Assembly (NCBI GenBank): GCA_023430625.1
Contig: JAEZAA010000317.1
Span: forward strand, 1-24,842
DNA length: 24,842 nucleotides
Direction of reading: 5' to 3'
Source: Pseudomonadota bacterium
GTDB taxonomy: Bacteria; Pseudomonadota; Gammaproteobacteria; Pseudomonadales; Oleiphilaceae
Shown piece after piece: positions 1-8,484 of this stretch. The notes below the pieces were generated by a model that had not been told where the DNA came from, did no database searches, and was given only the letters and a program-made list of their open reading frames with translations. A program made the position numbers and the translations under genes. Positions within the stretch are counted from its first letter, which is position 1. Every line of letters starts with the position of its first letter.

Positions 1-1462
1 CGGCAATCTGATCCCGGCCATTGTCACCCAGGTTAATCAGCAGTCCGTTAAAGTGCTGACGGGCCGCGGAGAAGCCCAGACGATTCCGTGGGAGGGCCTG
101 AAATGGGCTCGCCCCCACCTGGGCACAAACCGCCTTGGCGCATCGCCAAAGACAGCCTCGGACATTCTGAAGGCTGGGGATCTTGTGCGTATCAGACAAA
201 AGGAAGGTTCAGATCACTGGGAACTCAGCCAAATCCCTCGCACCCAAGGAGCACTGGTCGCGATTAGTCCGGACAATGGCGCCGTGATCGCACTGGCTGG
301 AGGCTTTGACTTCTACTACAGCAAGTTCAACAGAGCCATTCAGGCAGCCCGGCAACCAGGTTCCAGCTTTAAGCCTTTTCTTTACTTATCAGGCCTGGAA
401 ATGGGCATGACACCGGCCACCCTGATCAATGACGCACCCGTCGTTTTCGCCGACAACCAACTCGACTCCTCCTGGCGCCCCCAGAACTCAGGCGGCCAAT
501 TCAAAGGACCAACCCGCTTACGCCAAGCCCTTTACGAGTCGCGCAACCTGGTCTCAATCCGCCTGCTGCGTTCGCTGGGGATTCAGCCGGTCATCGACTA
601 CGTCAGCCGCTTTGGCTTTTCACCGAACAACATGCCCCGCGATCTCTCCCTGGCCCTTGGCAGCGCCTCCCTTACCCCCTTTGAACTGGCAACGGCCTAC
701 GCCATCCTGGCCAATGGCGGCCACCGGATATCTCCACATTTCATCCAGCGCATCGACAACAGTGCCGGCGAGACCATCTATAAAGCCGCTCCACCAACCG
801 TCTGCGCCGAGCCTTGCGAGACCTCTGATCAGTCAGACCCTACCATGGCTGACGGCAATGAAACTGTCGACGGAAGCGATGAGGCGGCCGAGGAAAGCCA
901 TGAAGTAGCGCAGTCAGGCTTGCCGGCCATCGCCGCGCCAGCAGAGCCACTGCCCATTGCTCCGCAGATTGCAGATCCTCGTGCCGTTTACATCATGCAT
1001 TCCATGCTGCGCGACGTAATCACCAAAGGGACGGGCCGTCGCGCCCTGGCACTTAATCGCAGCGACTTAGCCGGCAAGACTGGCACCACCAACGAGCAGA
1101 TAGATACTTGGTTCGCAGGCTTCAACCCGGATATTGCGGCGACCGTTTGGATTGGTTTCGACCAGCCTCAGACTCTAGGCCGGAACGAGTTTGGCGCAAG
1201 CACCGCCCTCCCCGTCTGGATCGATTTCATGAAAACGGCTCTCAAAGGCAAGCCCGAGCGCTTTTTACCCCAACCACCGGGCCTGGTCACTGTAAAAATC
1301 GACCCCATCACAGGTCAGCGCGCAAGCGCAAATACAGAGGACGCGATCTTCGAGATCTTCAGGGTTGAGGATGTTCCACCCGAAGGGGCGGCATCGCCTG
1401 ATCAAGGCATTCCTGGCGCTGGAGAAGCCAGCGAGTATCTGACCCCAGAAGAAATCTTCTAG
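1..1462 (+). CDS. mrcA: Penicillin-binding protein 1A, C-terminal part (5' end outside window)
   Basis: Bifunctional class A penicillin-binding protein that polymerises and cross-links peptidoglycan, anchored in the inner membrane with its domains in the periplasm. The first full codon is at base 2; 486 residues are visible, and the N-terminal membrane anchor and glycosyltransferase domain lie outside the window. The visible part begins in the OB-like domain and continues through the transpeptidase domain. The three penicillin-binding motifs are present: SSFK at 362-373 with the catalytic serine first, SRN at 539-547, and KTG at 1076-1084 (followed by TTNEQ). Between SRN and KTG lies an acidic, Ala/Pro-rich insert (about 800-976) with a Cys-x3-Cys pair. 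The gene ends at a strong terminator and converges on maeB. The domain set and neighbours fit PBP1A (mrcA/ponA) rather than PBP1B. Confidence 0.95.
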   Translation, partial: GNLIPAIVTQVNQQSVKVLTGRGEAQTIPWEGLKWARPHLGTNRLGASPKTASDILKAGDLVRIRQKEGSDHWELSQIPRTQGALVAISPDNGAVIALAGGFDFYYSKFNRAIQAARQPGSSFKPFLYLSGLEMGMTPATLINDAPVVFADNQLDSSWRPQNSGGQFKGPTRLRQALYESRNLVSIRLLRSLGIQPVIDYVSRFGFSPNNMPRDLSLALGSASLTPFELATAYAILANGGHRISPHFIQRIDNSAGETIYKAAPPTVCAEPCETSDQSDPTMADGNETVDGSDEAAEESHEVAQSGLPAIAAPAEPLPIAPQIADPRAVYIMHSMLRDVITKGTGRRALALNRSDLAGKTGTTNEQIDTWFAGFNPDIAATVWIGFDQPQTLGRNEFGASTALPVWIDFMKTALKGKPERFLPQPPGLVTVKIDPITGQRASANTEDAIFEIFRVEDVPPEGAASPDQGIPGAGEASEYLTPEEIF

Positions 1463-1512
1463 GCATACTCGGTCTGTCCTGCAGGCCGATAAAATCCTTT
1501 TCTGAGAACATA

Positions 1513-1542
1513 AAAAAAGCCTCCAATTATGGAGGCTTTTTT
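1513..1542. terminator. Bidirectional rho-independent terminator between mrcA and maeB
   Basis: GCCTCC (1519-1524) pairs with GGAGGC (1531-1536) around a 6-base loop. The stem is flanked by an A-run (1512-1518) and six Ts (1537-1542), so it has a U-tract in both directions. It lies about 50 bases after the mrcA stop and 35 bases beyond the maeB stop, as expected for two convergent genes. Confidence 0.9.
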
Positions 1543-1576
1543 ACTTTAGGCTTATTTACACAAGCCCGATCTCAGC

Positions 1577-2845
1577 TCAGTACTGGATATCGTCAATAGA
1601 CTTGAGCGGATAGTGCGCAGGGAAAGGATCCCGAGCAACGCCCGTGTCCACCGCGGCCTGTGCCACTGCCGCCGAAACCACAGTCAACAGACGAGTATCA
1701 AGGGGCTTGGGAATAATGTACTCCTTACCAAACTCAAGAGACTTGCCGCCGTATGCCTCGACCACATCGGCCGGTACCGGTTCTTTTGCCAAGTCACGAA
1801 TAGCATAGGCCGCAGCAAGCTTCATTTCTTCGTTAATGACCTTGGAACGAACATCAAGGGCACCACGGAAAATGAACGGAAAGCCCAGCACATTGTTAAC
1901 CTGGTTTGGATAGTCGGAGCGACCCGTCGCCATGATCAGATCATCGCGCGCAGCGAGTGCAATCTCTGGCTTGATCTCGGGATCCGGGTTGGAGCAAGCG
2001 AACACAATGGGATTGGGCGCCATTTTCTTCAACTGCTCGGCGGTCAGCAAATCGGGGCCGGACAATCCCAGGAAGATATCCGCGCCTTCGATGGCGTCAT
2101 CCAAGGTGCGCTTCGGCGTCGAATGAGCAAACATCGCCTTATACTGATTCAGATCGTCCCGATCAGCATGAATCACGCCCTTCCGGTCCAACATGAAGAT
2201 ATTTTCCAGCTTCATGCCAGCACTGATCAGCAATTTACAGCATGCGCTCGCGGCGGCACCTGCTCCCAGGCACACCAGGCTTGCTTCTTCGATTTTCTTG
2301 CCCTGAATTTCCAAGGCATTCAGCATGCCAGCAACGGTGACGATAGCGGTACCATGCTGGTCATCGTGAAACACGGGGATATTGCACTGTTCAATCAGAA
2401 CACGCTCGATCTCAAAACACTCAGGCGCCTTGATATCCTCAAGATTGATCCCGCCGAAGGTATCCGCAATTCTGGTTACCGTATCGATGAAGGCTTGCGG
2501 GCTTTCAGCATTGACTTCGATATCAAACACATCGATACCGGCAAAACGCTTAAAGAGTACGCCTTTGCCTTCCATCACCGGCTTACTGGCCAGTGGTCCC
2601 AGGTTGCCCAGGCCCAGAATCGCGGTGCCATCAGAGATAACAGCCACAAGATTTCCCTTGCCTGTATACCGGTAGGCGTTTTCCGGATCTTTGGCGATTT
2701 CACGCACAGGTTCGGCCACGCCCGGGCTGTAAGCGAGCGACAGATCACGCGCAGTCTTCGTCGGCTTAGTGATTTCAACGCTAATTTTTCCCGGCCGGGG
2801 CTTCGCATGATACTCAAGAGCGGCTTGCTTCAATTCTTGTGACAT
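1577..2845 (-). CDS. maeB: Malic enzyme, short form without phosphotransacetylase domain
   Basis: Oxidative decarboxylation of malate to pyruvate with reduction of NAD(P)+, in the cytoplasm; it supplies pyruvate and reducing power when C4 acids are consumed. From the chosen ATG the protein has 422 residues. Visible motifs: YSPGVA with the likely catalytic Tyr39, SDGTAILGLGNLG near residues 71-83, Lys94, the acidic metal-binding stretch around residues 136-137, FHDDQHGTA near 159-167, and a GAGAAA dinucleotide-binding turn. The frame stays open upstream to 2926, but that extension is unlike the family. MSQELKQAAL at 2845 is the natural start, preceded by AAGG about 5 bases away. E. coli MaeB carries a C-terminal phosphotransacetylase-like domain (about 760 residues) that is absent here, as in the pseudomonad form. 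The cofactor (NAD or NADP) cannot be settled by reading. Confidence 0.93.
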   Translation of the reverse strand: MSQELKQAALEYHAKPRPGKISVEITKPTKTARDLSLAYSPGVAEPVREIAKDPENAYRYTGKGNLVAVISDGTAILGLGNLGPLASKPVMEGKGVLFKRFAGIDVFDIEVNAESPQAFIDTVTRIADTFGGINLEDIKAPECFEIERVLIEQCNIPVFHDDQHGTAIVTVAGMLNALEIQGKKIEEASLVCLGAGAAASACCKLLISAGMKLENIFMLDRKGVIHADRDDLNQYKAMFAHSTPKRTLDDAIEGADIFLGLSGPDLLTAEQLKKMAPNPIVFACSNPDPEIKPEIALAARDDLIMATGRSDYPNQVNNVLGFPFIFRGALDVRSKVINEEMKLAAAYAIRDLAKEPVPADVVEAYGGKSLEFGKEYIIPKPLDTRLLTVVSAAVAQAAVDTGVARDPFPAHYPLKSIDDIQY

Positions 2846-3025
2846 GACCTTGTTCCGTAATCTACGTTGAACAGACTGTGACGGGCATATATGCATAATG
2901 CCGAGAAACAGTACCGTGGCTAACACCCATCCCGAAATTTCTCACTTTCGGCAGTTCCTGTCGAAGACGCGATATCCAGTGCCTTCGATAGTAGGGGGCA
3001 CTCATTATCCCCACAATCACTAACG

Positions 3026-3841
3026 TTAACAACCCGTACATTTTTTCGGCAGCTCCCTAACCGCAGCGGGATGACTCACCGGCAGGAGCCAACGACTCTT
3101 AGCCGAGTCGCCTCGACCGCGATCGATCAACCAGCCTCTGGCTTCAATCCGCCGCCCTCGCAGGCTCAGCAGCAAATCCCGATCAAAGCGGCTCTGATCC
3201 GCGACCCGAATCTGAACACTCACGCCGCCCTCCAGATCCAGCCACCAATTTTTTCCCGCGAGCAACGAGACAGACGCAACCTTGCCTTGTAGCACATGAA
3301 AACCTGGTGTCAGGTTTCGATCACCCTGATCAAATTCCCGCACCTCATAAAAGGACAACGCCCAAAGCCCTTCCCGCTTCTGGCGAGCGCTCATTTCCGC
3401 CTGTTCCAAACACTTCTGAAATCGATCGTTTCTCCCGATCACCAGGTGCCGAGCAACCCCTTGGACCAGCATTTTCTCCTCCAGGCTTTCCCCTGCGGAA
3501 TTAAAGAGGTGCGCCAATGTGCGCCCGAAACGATCCTGTGTATCAGCACCCGGATACAGCATCAAGCGGTCGGTTTGCCTTACAAACATCTCAACAACGT
3601 CGCGGGCACGCTCCGCAAGCGGCTCCCCCGGCTGACGGTCTCGCGCCCGCTCCGGCGCGTTAACGCCAATCAACCGAACCCGGCGACCATCCTGCAGCAC
3701 CAGGGTGTCGCCATCAATGACACGCTTCACCTGAACCGGTTCGCCGCCTTCAGGTGCTAGACACTTGGCCTGCGCGCTGCCAAACAAAATCAACAGAAAC
3801 AAAAAAGGCGCCTTTTTAAGGAGGCGCCTTTTCTGCTGCAC
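3026..3841 (-). CDS. Secreted thermonuclease-like (SNase family) protein with extra C-terminal domain
   Basis: Predicted exported nuclease of the staphylococcal-nuclease family, which cleaves DNA and RNA with calcium. From the proposed GTG start at 3841 it has 271 residues. A signal peptide is visible: basic MQQKRRLLKK, then a hydrophobic core, with likely cleavage after GSAQA (about residue 25). DGDT at 43-46, Arg56, Glu64 (in RLIGVNAPE) and Arg107 (in DRFGRTLA) match the catalytic Arg-Glu-Arg set of SNase. About 100 residues follow the nuclease fold, with a WWLDLEGGV stretch and a terminal CTGC; an OB-like fold is possible but unproven. No strong ribosome site precedes the GTG. The frame stays open to 3946, but that start would overlap rpmE and would bury the signal peptide. 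The rpmE terminator lies within its first codons. The order matches the P. aeruginosa maeB-nuclease-rpmE region. Confidence 0.85.
   Translation of the reverse strand: MQQKRRLLKKAPFLFLLILFGSAQAKCLAPEGGEPVQVKRVIDGDTLVLQDGRRVRLIGVNAPERARDRQPGEPLAERARDVVEMFVRQTDRLMLYPGADTQDRFGRTLAHLFNSAGESLEEKMLVQGVARHLVIGRNDRFQKCLEQAEMSARQKREGLWALSFYEVREFDQGDRNLTPGFHVLQGKVASVSLLAGKNWWLDLEGGVSVQIRVADQSRFDRDLLLSLRGRRIEARGWLIDRGRGDSAKSRWLLPVSHPAAVRELPKKCTGC
3801..3832 (-). terminator. rpmE rho-independent terminator, inside the nuclease coding start
   Basis: On the minus strand AAAAGGCGCC (3832-3823) pairs with GGCGCCTTTT (3812-3803) around a 10-base loop and continues into a six-T run (3806-3801). It is about 50 bases beyond the rpmE stop, so it reads as the rpmE terminator. 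It also falls within codons 4-14 of the nuclease gene as started at 3841. Confidence 0.8.
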
Positions 3842-3881
3842 GCGGTTCAATCGTCCGAACCCGCTTACCAAATCATACAAG

Positions 3882-4100
3882 TTATGCTTTGCTGCCAACC
3901 CGGCCGCCGAAGCGCTTGTTGAACTTGTCGATACGACCACCAGCATCCATCACTTTCTGCTTACCGGTATAGAACGGATGGCAAGCGGAGCACACGTCAA
4001 GGTGCAGATCCCGACCAACAGTCGATTTGGTTTTGATGACGTTACCGCAGCCACAGGTCGCGGTAATTTCTACGTATTTTGGGTGGATGCCTTCTTTCAT
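3882..4100 (-). CDS. rpmE: Large ribosomal subunit protein bL31, zinc-binding form
   Basis: Component of the 50S subunit at the inter-subunit bridge. The 72 residues are typical for the family. MKEGIHPKY at the N terminus is diagnostic, and the four zinc-ligand cysteines are present: Cys16 and Cys18 in CGCGN, Cys37 and Cys40 in CSACHPF. This is therefore the Cys-containing (C+) version that binds zinc, not the zinc-independent paralogue normally made under zinc limitation. A strong GAGGAG ribosome site lies about 7 bases before the ATG. It is transcribed leftward from a promoter at 4203-4230, divergent from priA, and stops at the hairpin at 3801-3832. Confidence 0.97.
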   Translation of the reverse strand: MKEGIHPKYVEITATCGCGNVIKTKSTVGRDLHLDVCSACHPFYTGKQKVMDAGGRIDKFNKRFGGRVGSKA

Positions 4101-4202
4101 CTGAAACTCCTCGCACTGATTATTGCCGCAACCCGATCACGCTTGCCGGGCACCGCAATCTCATGCATGATTATGGGCTGACCGCCCGGAATATGAACGC
4201 GC

Positions 4203-4230
4203 ATCATACCAGAACCCTTTTGATTCGCAA
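4203..4230 (-). promoter_or_regulatory. Predicted sigma-70 promoter of rpmE
   Basis: On the minus strand TTGCGA (4230-4225), a 16-base spacer and TATGAT (4208-4203), with TGG immediately before the -10 box (extended -10). It would start the rpmE transcript about 95 bases upstream of the ATG. It lies in the divergent rpmE-priA gap. Confidence 0.6.
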
Positions 4231-4269
4231 GAGCGCCTGGTGTTAACGCATTTTAACCAGAATCATCCG

Positions 4270-6483
4270 ATGAGCGCTCCCCACTTTATCATCCGCGTCG
4301 CCCTTGACGTCCCGCTACGCTCGCTGTTCGATTATCTGCCCGTTCCCGGCCGATCCCAGGCCGAGCATCAGTCAGGCTGCCGGATCCGCGTCCCCTTCGG
4401 CCGCCGCGACCTCGTGGGCATCATTATCGGGACCACCTCCGAGAGCAGCCTGCCACTCACCAGCCTGAAACCGGCACACGCGATACTGGATTCAGCGCCG
4501 GTTCTGACCAAGCCACTGATGCGCCTATGCCACTGGAGTGCCGACTACTATCAACACGCTGCCGGCGAAGTTTTTTGCCAGGCACTACCCACGCTGCTAC
4601 GCCAGGATCACACACCCCAGATTGCAACCACCCGGTACTGGCGCCTCACAGCCAACGCCGATCTTTCCAGATTGCCGAAGCGCGCCCATCGCCAACAGTC
4701 TTTGGCGCAACAGATCGCAGCCTGCCCGGAGGGTATCGCCGAATCGGACCTGCGAGCCATCGGATATACAAGCGAGCAACTCAGAAAGCTCGCCGAACTC
4801 CATCTCATTGAATATGAAGAGCACGAGAGCAAAGCTGAGGTCACCCATGAACTAGAGCGTCCTTTAAGCCTCAACAGCGCTCAACAAGCCTGTCTCGACG
4901 CTTTGTGCGCGGCTCGCAAAGGTCACCACGCTTTTCTTCTCTATGGCGTGACCGGCAGTGGCAAAACGGAAGTCTACCTCCAATGGATCGACCATCTGCT
5001 CCAGCAAGGTCGGCAAATCCTGGTGTTGGTTCCGGAGATCGGGCTCACTCCCCAGACATTGGCCAGATTCCGCCGCCGGTTCGGCTCGGTGGTCGACACC
5101 TATCACTCAGGGCTCACCGACCTGGAACGATGGCGCACCTGGAATGACACACAGCGCGGGAAGATCAGGATACTGATTGGCACCCGTTCCGCGATCTTTG
5201 CCGGCTTTGACAACCTGGGCGCGATCATAGTCGACGAGGAACACGATACCTCTTTCAAACAGCAGGATGGCTTCCGTTACTCCGCTCGGGATCTAGCCAT
5301 GGTGCGCGGCAAGTTCGAACAGATTCCCGTACTGCTGGGGTCCGCAACGCCCTCGCTGGAATCCATTCGCAACGTCGATCTCGGCAAGTATCAACTGCTC
5401 CAACTGGAGCATCGCGCTGGCGGCGCACAAGTCGCCAATGTTGAGTTACTGGATATCAAGAGTCGCCCGTTGCAGGCGGGCCTCTCCCAGCCATTACTGA
5501 CACGCATCGGCAATCACCTGGAACGAGGTGAACAGGCCCTGGTGTTCATCAATCGCCGTGGCTTTGCCCCCGTCCTCATGTGCCATGACTGTGGCTGGTT
5601 CGCAGAATGTACCCACTGCGATGCGCGCATGACTCTGCACCGCAACGCGCCGCACCTGCGCTGCCACCATTGCGACAGCTCCGCGCCCCGCCCCGCCCGC
5701 TGCCCCCAATGCAGCGGATTGGCCCTACTCCCCATTGGCACCGGCACGGAACGTACCGAAGAAGAGCTGCAGCTTCTTTTCCCCAAAGTCCCGGTCTACC
5801 GTATCGATAGTGATACGACGCGCAGCAAGGGCCGTTTTTCCCAGACCCTGGAACAGATTCGCAACGGCACGCCCTGCATCCTGGTGGGCACTCAAATCCT
5901 GGCAAAAGGACATCACTTCCCCAACGTCACCCTGGTCGCCGTCGTGAATGCGGATTCCGGGCTGTTCAGTAGTGATTTCCGCGCCACCGAGCGCATGGTC
6001 CAAGTCCTCATTCAAGTGGCGGGCCGCGCCGGGCGAGAGCAGGCCGCAGGATCGGTCGTCATCCAGACTCACCAGGCAGACCACGCTCTCCTACAGAGCA
6101 TCACCAGCCGCGACTACTGGTGGATCGCAAAGCAACTACTGGCCGAACGCGAACAGGCGGATTTACCTCCCTGCTCCGCGCTGACGCTCATGCAAGCCGA
6201 AGCCAAATCCATGGGCCAGGCGCTTCAGTGGTTAAACGCACGCAGGGCTGAAGCAGAACAAATATTGGCATCCACAGAGTCCTCCAGCATTACATTTGCG
6301 GGCCCCATGCCGGCACTCATGGAACGTCGCGCGGATCGCTATCGCGCACAGCTACAGATCTGCAGCCCTCATCGCAGCCAGATCAAACAGTTGCTCAGTT
6401 ACTGGCTGCCAATGATCGACGCGTTGCGCAAACCGGCGGGATTGAGATGGTCATTGGACGTAGATCCTATTGATTTGCTGTAA
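4270..6483 (+). CDS. priA: Primosomal replication restart helicase PriA
   Basis: Superfamily 2 3'-5' DNA helicase that recognises stalled forks and D-loops and reloads the replisome. From the ATG at 4270 it has 737 residues, normal for PriA. A GTG at 4240 is in frame, but the ATG gives the expected N terminus (SAPHFIIRVALDVPLRSLFDYLP). Walker A GVTGSGKTE lies near residues 225-233 and the DEEH box near 322-325. Eight cysteines in four CxxC pairs form the two zinc sites between about 5581 and 5709. The helicase C-terminal motifs GTQILAKGHHFP and QVAGRAGR follow. No strong Shine-Dalgarno is visible. It is divergent from rpmE and followed by argS about 100 bases later. Confidence 0.97.
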   Translation: MSAPHFIIRVALDVPLRSLFDYLPVPGRSQAEHQSGCRIRVPFGRRDLVGIIIGTTSESSLPLTSLKPAHAILDSAPVLTKPLMRLCHWSADYYQHAAGEVFCQALPTLLRQDHTPQIATTRYWRLTANADLSRLPKRAHRQQSLAQQIAACPEGIAESDLRAIGYTSEQLRKLAELHLIEYEEHESKAEVTHELERPLSLNSAQQACLDALCAARKGHHAFLLYGVTGSGKTEVYLQWIDHLLQQGRQILVLVPEIGLTPQTLARFRRRFGSVVDTYHSGLTDLERWRTWNDTQRGKIRILIGTRSAIFAGFDNLGAIIVDEEHDTSFKQQDGFRYSARDLAMVRGKFEQIPVLLGSATPSLESIRNVDLGKYQLLQLEHRAGGAQVANVELLDIKSRPLQAGLSQPLLTRIGNHLERGEQALVFINRRGFAPVLMCHDCGWFAECTHCDARMTLHRNAPHLRCHHCDSSAPRPARCPQCSGLALLPIGTGTERTEEELQLLFPKVPVYRIDSDTTRSKGRFSQTLEQIRNGTPCILVGTQILAKGHHFPNVTLVAVVNADSGLFSSDFRATERMVQVLIQVAGRAGREQAAGSVVIQTHQADHALLQSITSRDYWWIAKQLLAEREQADLPPCSALTLMQAEAKSMGQALQWLNARRAEAEQILASTESSSITFAGPMPALMERRADRYRAQLQICSPHRSQIKQLLSYWLPMIDALRKPAGLRWSLDVDPIDLL

Positions 6484-6512
6484 CCAAGGCGCCCTGGCGT
6501 AAGTACCAAACG

Positions 6513-6541
6513 TTGTTCTCTATATCACCTTCAGAGATAAT
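6513..6541 (+). promoter_or_regulatory. Predicted sigma-70 promoter of argS
   Basis: TTGTTC (6513-6518), a 17-base spacer and GATAAT (6536-6541), in the 103-base gap after priA. Transcription would start near 6548, about 40 bases before the argS ATG. Confidence 0.55.
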
Positions 6542-6586
6542 GGCCGGAATTTTTTACAGCTGCCCGCATCAGAGAAAGTTCCCCCC

Positions 6587-8341
6587 ATGAAGCAACTCAT
6601 CGCCGATCTCATCATCCAGTCGCTGCACAACATCGCCAAGAAGCACGCCCTTACCCTCACCGTTCCCACCAGCATCAATGTGGACAACACCAAGGACAAG
6701 GCCCACGGCGATTACGCGAGCAACATTGCCCTGCTTTTGGCCAAGGAAGCCCGGATGCAGCCACGCCAGCTGGCGCAGATGATCGTCGAGCAGCTGCCGA
6801 CCACCAAGCAGGTTGCCAAGACGGAGATTGCGGGCCCCGGTTTTATTAACTTCTTTATCAGCGAAGCCAGCCAACTGGAAATCATTCCGCTGATCATGGC
6901 CGCCGGCGAGAACTTTGGCCGTAGTAGCGCGGGCAACAAGGAGCGTTATCAGGTTGAATTCGTCTCCGCAAACCCCACCGGCCCGCTGCATGTTGGCCAT
7001 GGGCGTGGCGCGGCCTACGGTGCCTGCGCGGCGAACCTGCTGGAGGCGGTCGGCTATGCGGTCGAGCGCGAGTATTACGTCAATGACGCCGGTCGGCAGA
7101 TGAACATCCTGGCTGCCAGCGTTTGGCTCCGGTACCTGGAGCTGTGCGGCGAGACTTTCAGCTTTCCCTCCAACGGCTACAAGGGCGAGTATATTCTCGA
7201 CATTGCGCGCGAGCTGCAGGATCGCGTTGGCGAGCAGTTCCTGGCCGCTGCAGCGGACGTGTTCCGGGACATTCCCGCAGACGAACCCCAGGGCGGAGAC
7301 AAAGAAGCGCACATTGACGCACTGGTCGCCCGCTGCCGTCAGCTGTTGGGCGCCGCCAATTACGAAACGCTCTTCAACCTCGGCCTGAATGCCATCCTCG
7401 ATGACATCAAAGATGACCTCGGCCAGTTCGGCGTGCATTATCAACATTGGTTTTCGGAGCGTTCGCTGCAGGCGGATATCGATAAAGCCGTTGCGCGACT
7501 CGATCAGGCTGGCCATGTTTACGAGAAAGACGGCGCATTGTGGTTCCGCTCGACCACCTTTGGTGACGATAAGGACCGTGTAATCCGCCGCGAGAATGGT
7601 GAAACCACTTATTTTGCCTCGGACATCGCCTACCACCTGAACAAGTTCGAGCGCGGTTTCTCCAAGATCATCAACGTTTGGGGCGCCGACCACCACGGCT
7701 ATATTGCCCGGGTCAAAGCTGCTTTACAGGCCATGGGTCTGGACGCCGAGCGCCTGGAAGTCAAACTTGTTCAGTTCGCCATTCTTTATCGGAGTGGCGA
7801 ACGGGTCCAGATGTCTACCCGCAGCGGCTCATTCGTGACCTTGCGCGAACTACGGGATGAAGTAGGCAACGATGCTGCCCGCTTCTTCTACGTGACCCGC
7901 AAGCCCGAGCAGCACATGGACTTTGACCTGGATTTGGCCAAATCCCAGAGCAAGGACAACCCGGTCTATTACATCCAGTACGCTCACGCGCGCATTTGCA
8001 GCATGCTGAGAAAGCTGGAAGAGCTTGAGCAGGACTGGAATCACCAGACGGCTCTGGAGAACCTGCAGATGCTGACCGAAGAGGCTGAGAAGAATCTGGT
8101 CACGGCTCTGGCCCGCTATCCGGAGACGCTCAAGTCGGCGGCGCAGCATCTCGAGCCACATCAGTTGACGAATTACCTGCGCGACCTTGCCAGCGACTTC
8201 CACGCGTACTATAACTCCCACAAGGTTTTGACCGAGGACAAGGTACTGCGCGATGTGCGTATCGCCCTGAGTCTTGCGGTCCGCCAGGTCTTGTTCAATG
8301 GTTTACAGCTCCTGGGCGTCAGCGCGCCGGAGTCTATGTAA
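6587..8341 (+). CDS. argS: Arginyl-tRNA synthetase
   Basis: Class I aminoacyl-tRNA synthetase that charges tRNA-Arg in the cytoplasm. It has 584 residues, close to the usual 577-590. The N-terminal Add-1 domain is followed by VSANPTGPLHVGHGRG with the HIGH motif at residues 135-138. MSTRSG near residue 409 replaces the canonical KMSKS loop, as is usual in ArgRS. The anticodon-binding DALR domain ends in LLGVSAPESM. The ATG at 6587 gives the standard N terminus. The gene has its own likely promoter upstream and is followed by the SPOR protein gene, as in Pseudomonas. Confidence 0.98.
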   Translation: MKQLIADLIIQSLHNIAKKHALTLTVPTSINVDNTKDKAHGDYASNIALLLAKEARMQPRQLAQMIVEQLPTTKQVAKTEIAGPGFINFFISEASQLEIIPLIMAAGENFGRSSAGNKERYQVEFVSANPTGPLHVGHGRGAAYGACAANLLEAVGYAVEREYYVNDAGRQMNILAASVWLRYLELCGETFSFPSNGYKGEYILDIARELQDRVGEQFLAAAADVFRDIPADEPQGGDKEAHIDALVARCRQLLGAANYETLFNLGLNAILDDIKDDLGQFGVHYQHWFSERSLQADIDKAVARLDQAGHVYEKDGALWFRSTTFGDDKDRVIRRENGETTYFASDIAYHLNKFERGFSKIINVWGADHHGYIARVKAALQAMGLDAERLEVKLVQFAILYRSGERVQMSTRSGSFVTLRELRDEVGNDAARFFYVTRKPEQHMDFDLDLAKSQSKDNPVYYIQYAHARICSMLRKLEELEQDWNHQTALENLQMLTEEAEKNLVTALARYPETLKSAAQHLEPHQLTNYLRDLASDFHAYYNSHKVLTEDKVLRDVRIALSLAVRQVLFNGLQLLGVSAPESM

Positions 8342-8345
8342 TCGC

Positions 8346-8364
8346 GCGGGCGGTTTAAGCCCGC
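8346..8364. repeat. Small GC-rich hairpin just after argS
   Basis: GCGGGC (8346-8351) and GCCCGC (8359-8364) form a perfect 6-base-pair stem with a 7-base loop, 4 bases after the argS stop. No T-run follows, so it is at best a weak terminator or a 3'-end stabiliser. Confidence 0.5.
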
Positions 8365-8411
8365 ACCCACCGGGAGTCTCCGTGCTCATCGGGATCGTGT
8401 CGTGCAATAGG

Positions 8412-8442
8412 CATGTCCTCTCCGTCAGAGGCCGAGGACATG
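8412..8442. repeat. 9-bp perfect inverted repeat in the argS-SPOR gap
   Basis: CATGTCCTC (8412-8420) and GAGGACATG (8434-8442) are exact reverse complements separated by 13 bases. An alternative inner pairing CCTCT/AGAGG (8418-8422 with 8428-8432) is also possible. It lies 43 bases before the chosen SPOR gene start. Its role is unknown: operator, leader hairpin or chance. Confidence 0.5.
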
Positions 8443-8484
8443 TCTTGCAAAACGCCTTTCAGATGCTGCTACCAATACGTTTTT

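Noticed and set aside
1613..2842. Long open frame opposite maeB on the plus strand
   Set aside because: It is an antisense shadow of maeB with no family resemblance.
2885..2894. GCATATATGC palindrome upstream of maeB
   Set aside because: A ten-base palindrome is too common to call a site without other evidence.
3842..3946. Upstream extension of the nuclease frame to 3946
   Set aside because: It would overlap the end of rpmE and place a clear signal peptide in the middle of the N terminus; the GTG at 3841 fits better.
6569..7696. Long open frame opposite argS
   Set aside because: It overlaps a certain argS completely on the other strand and shows no domain.
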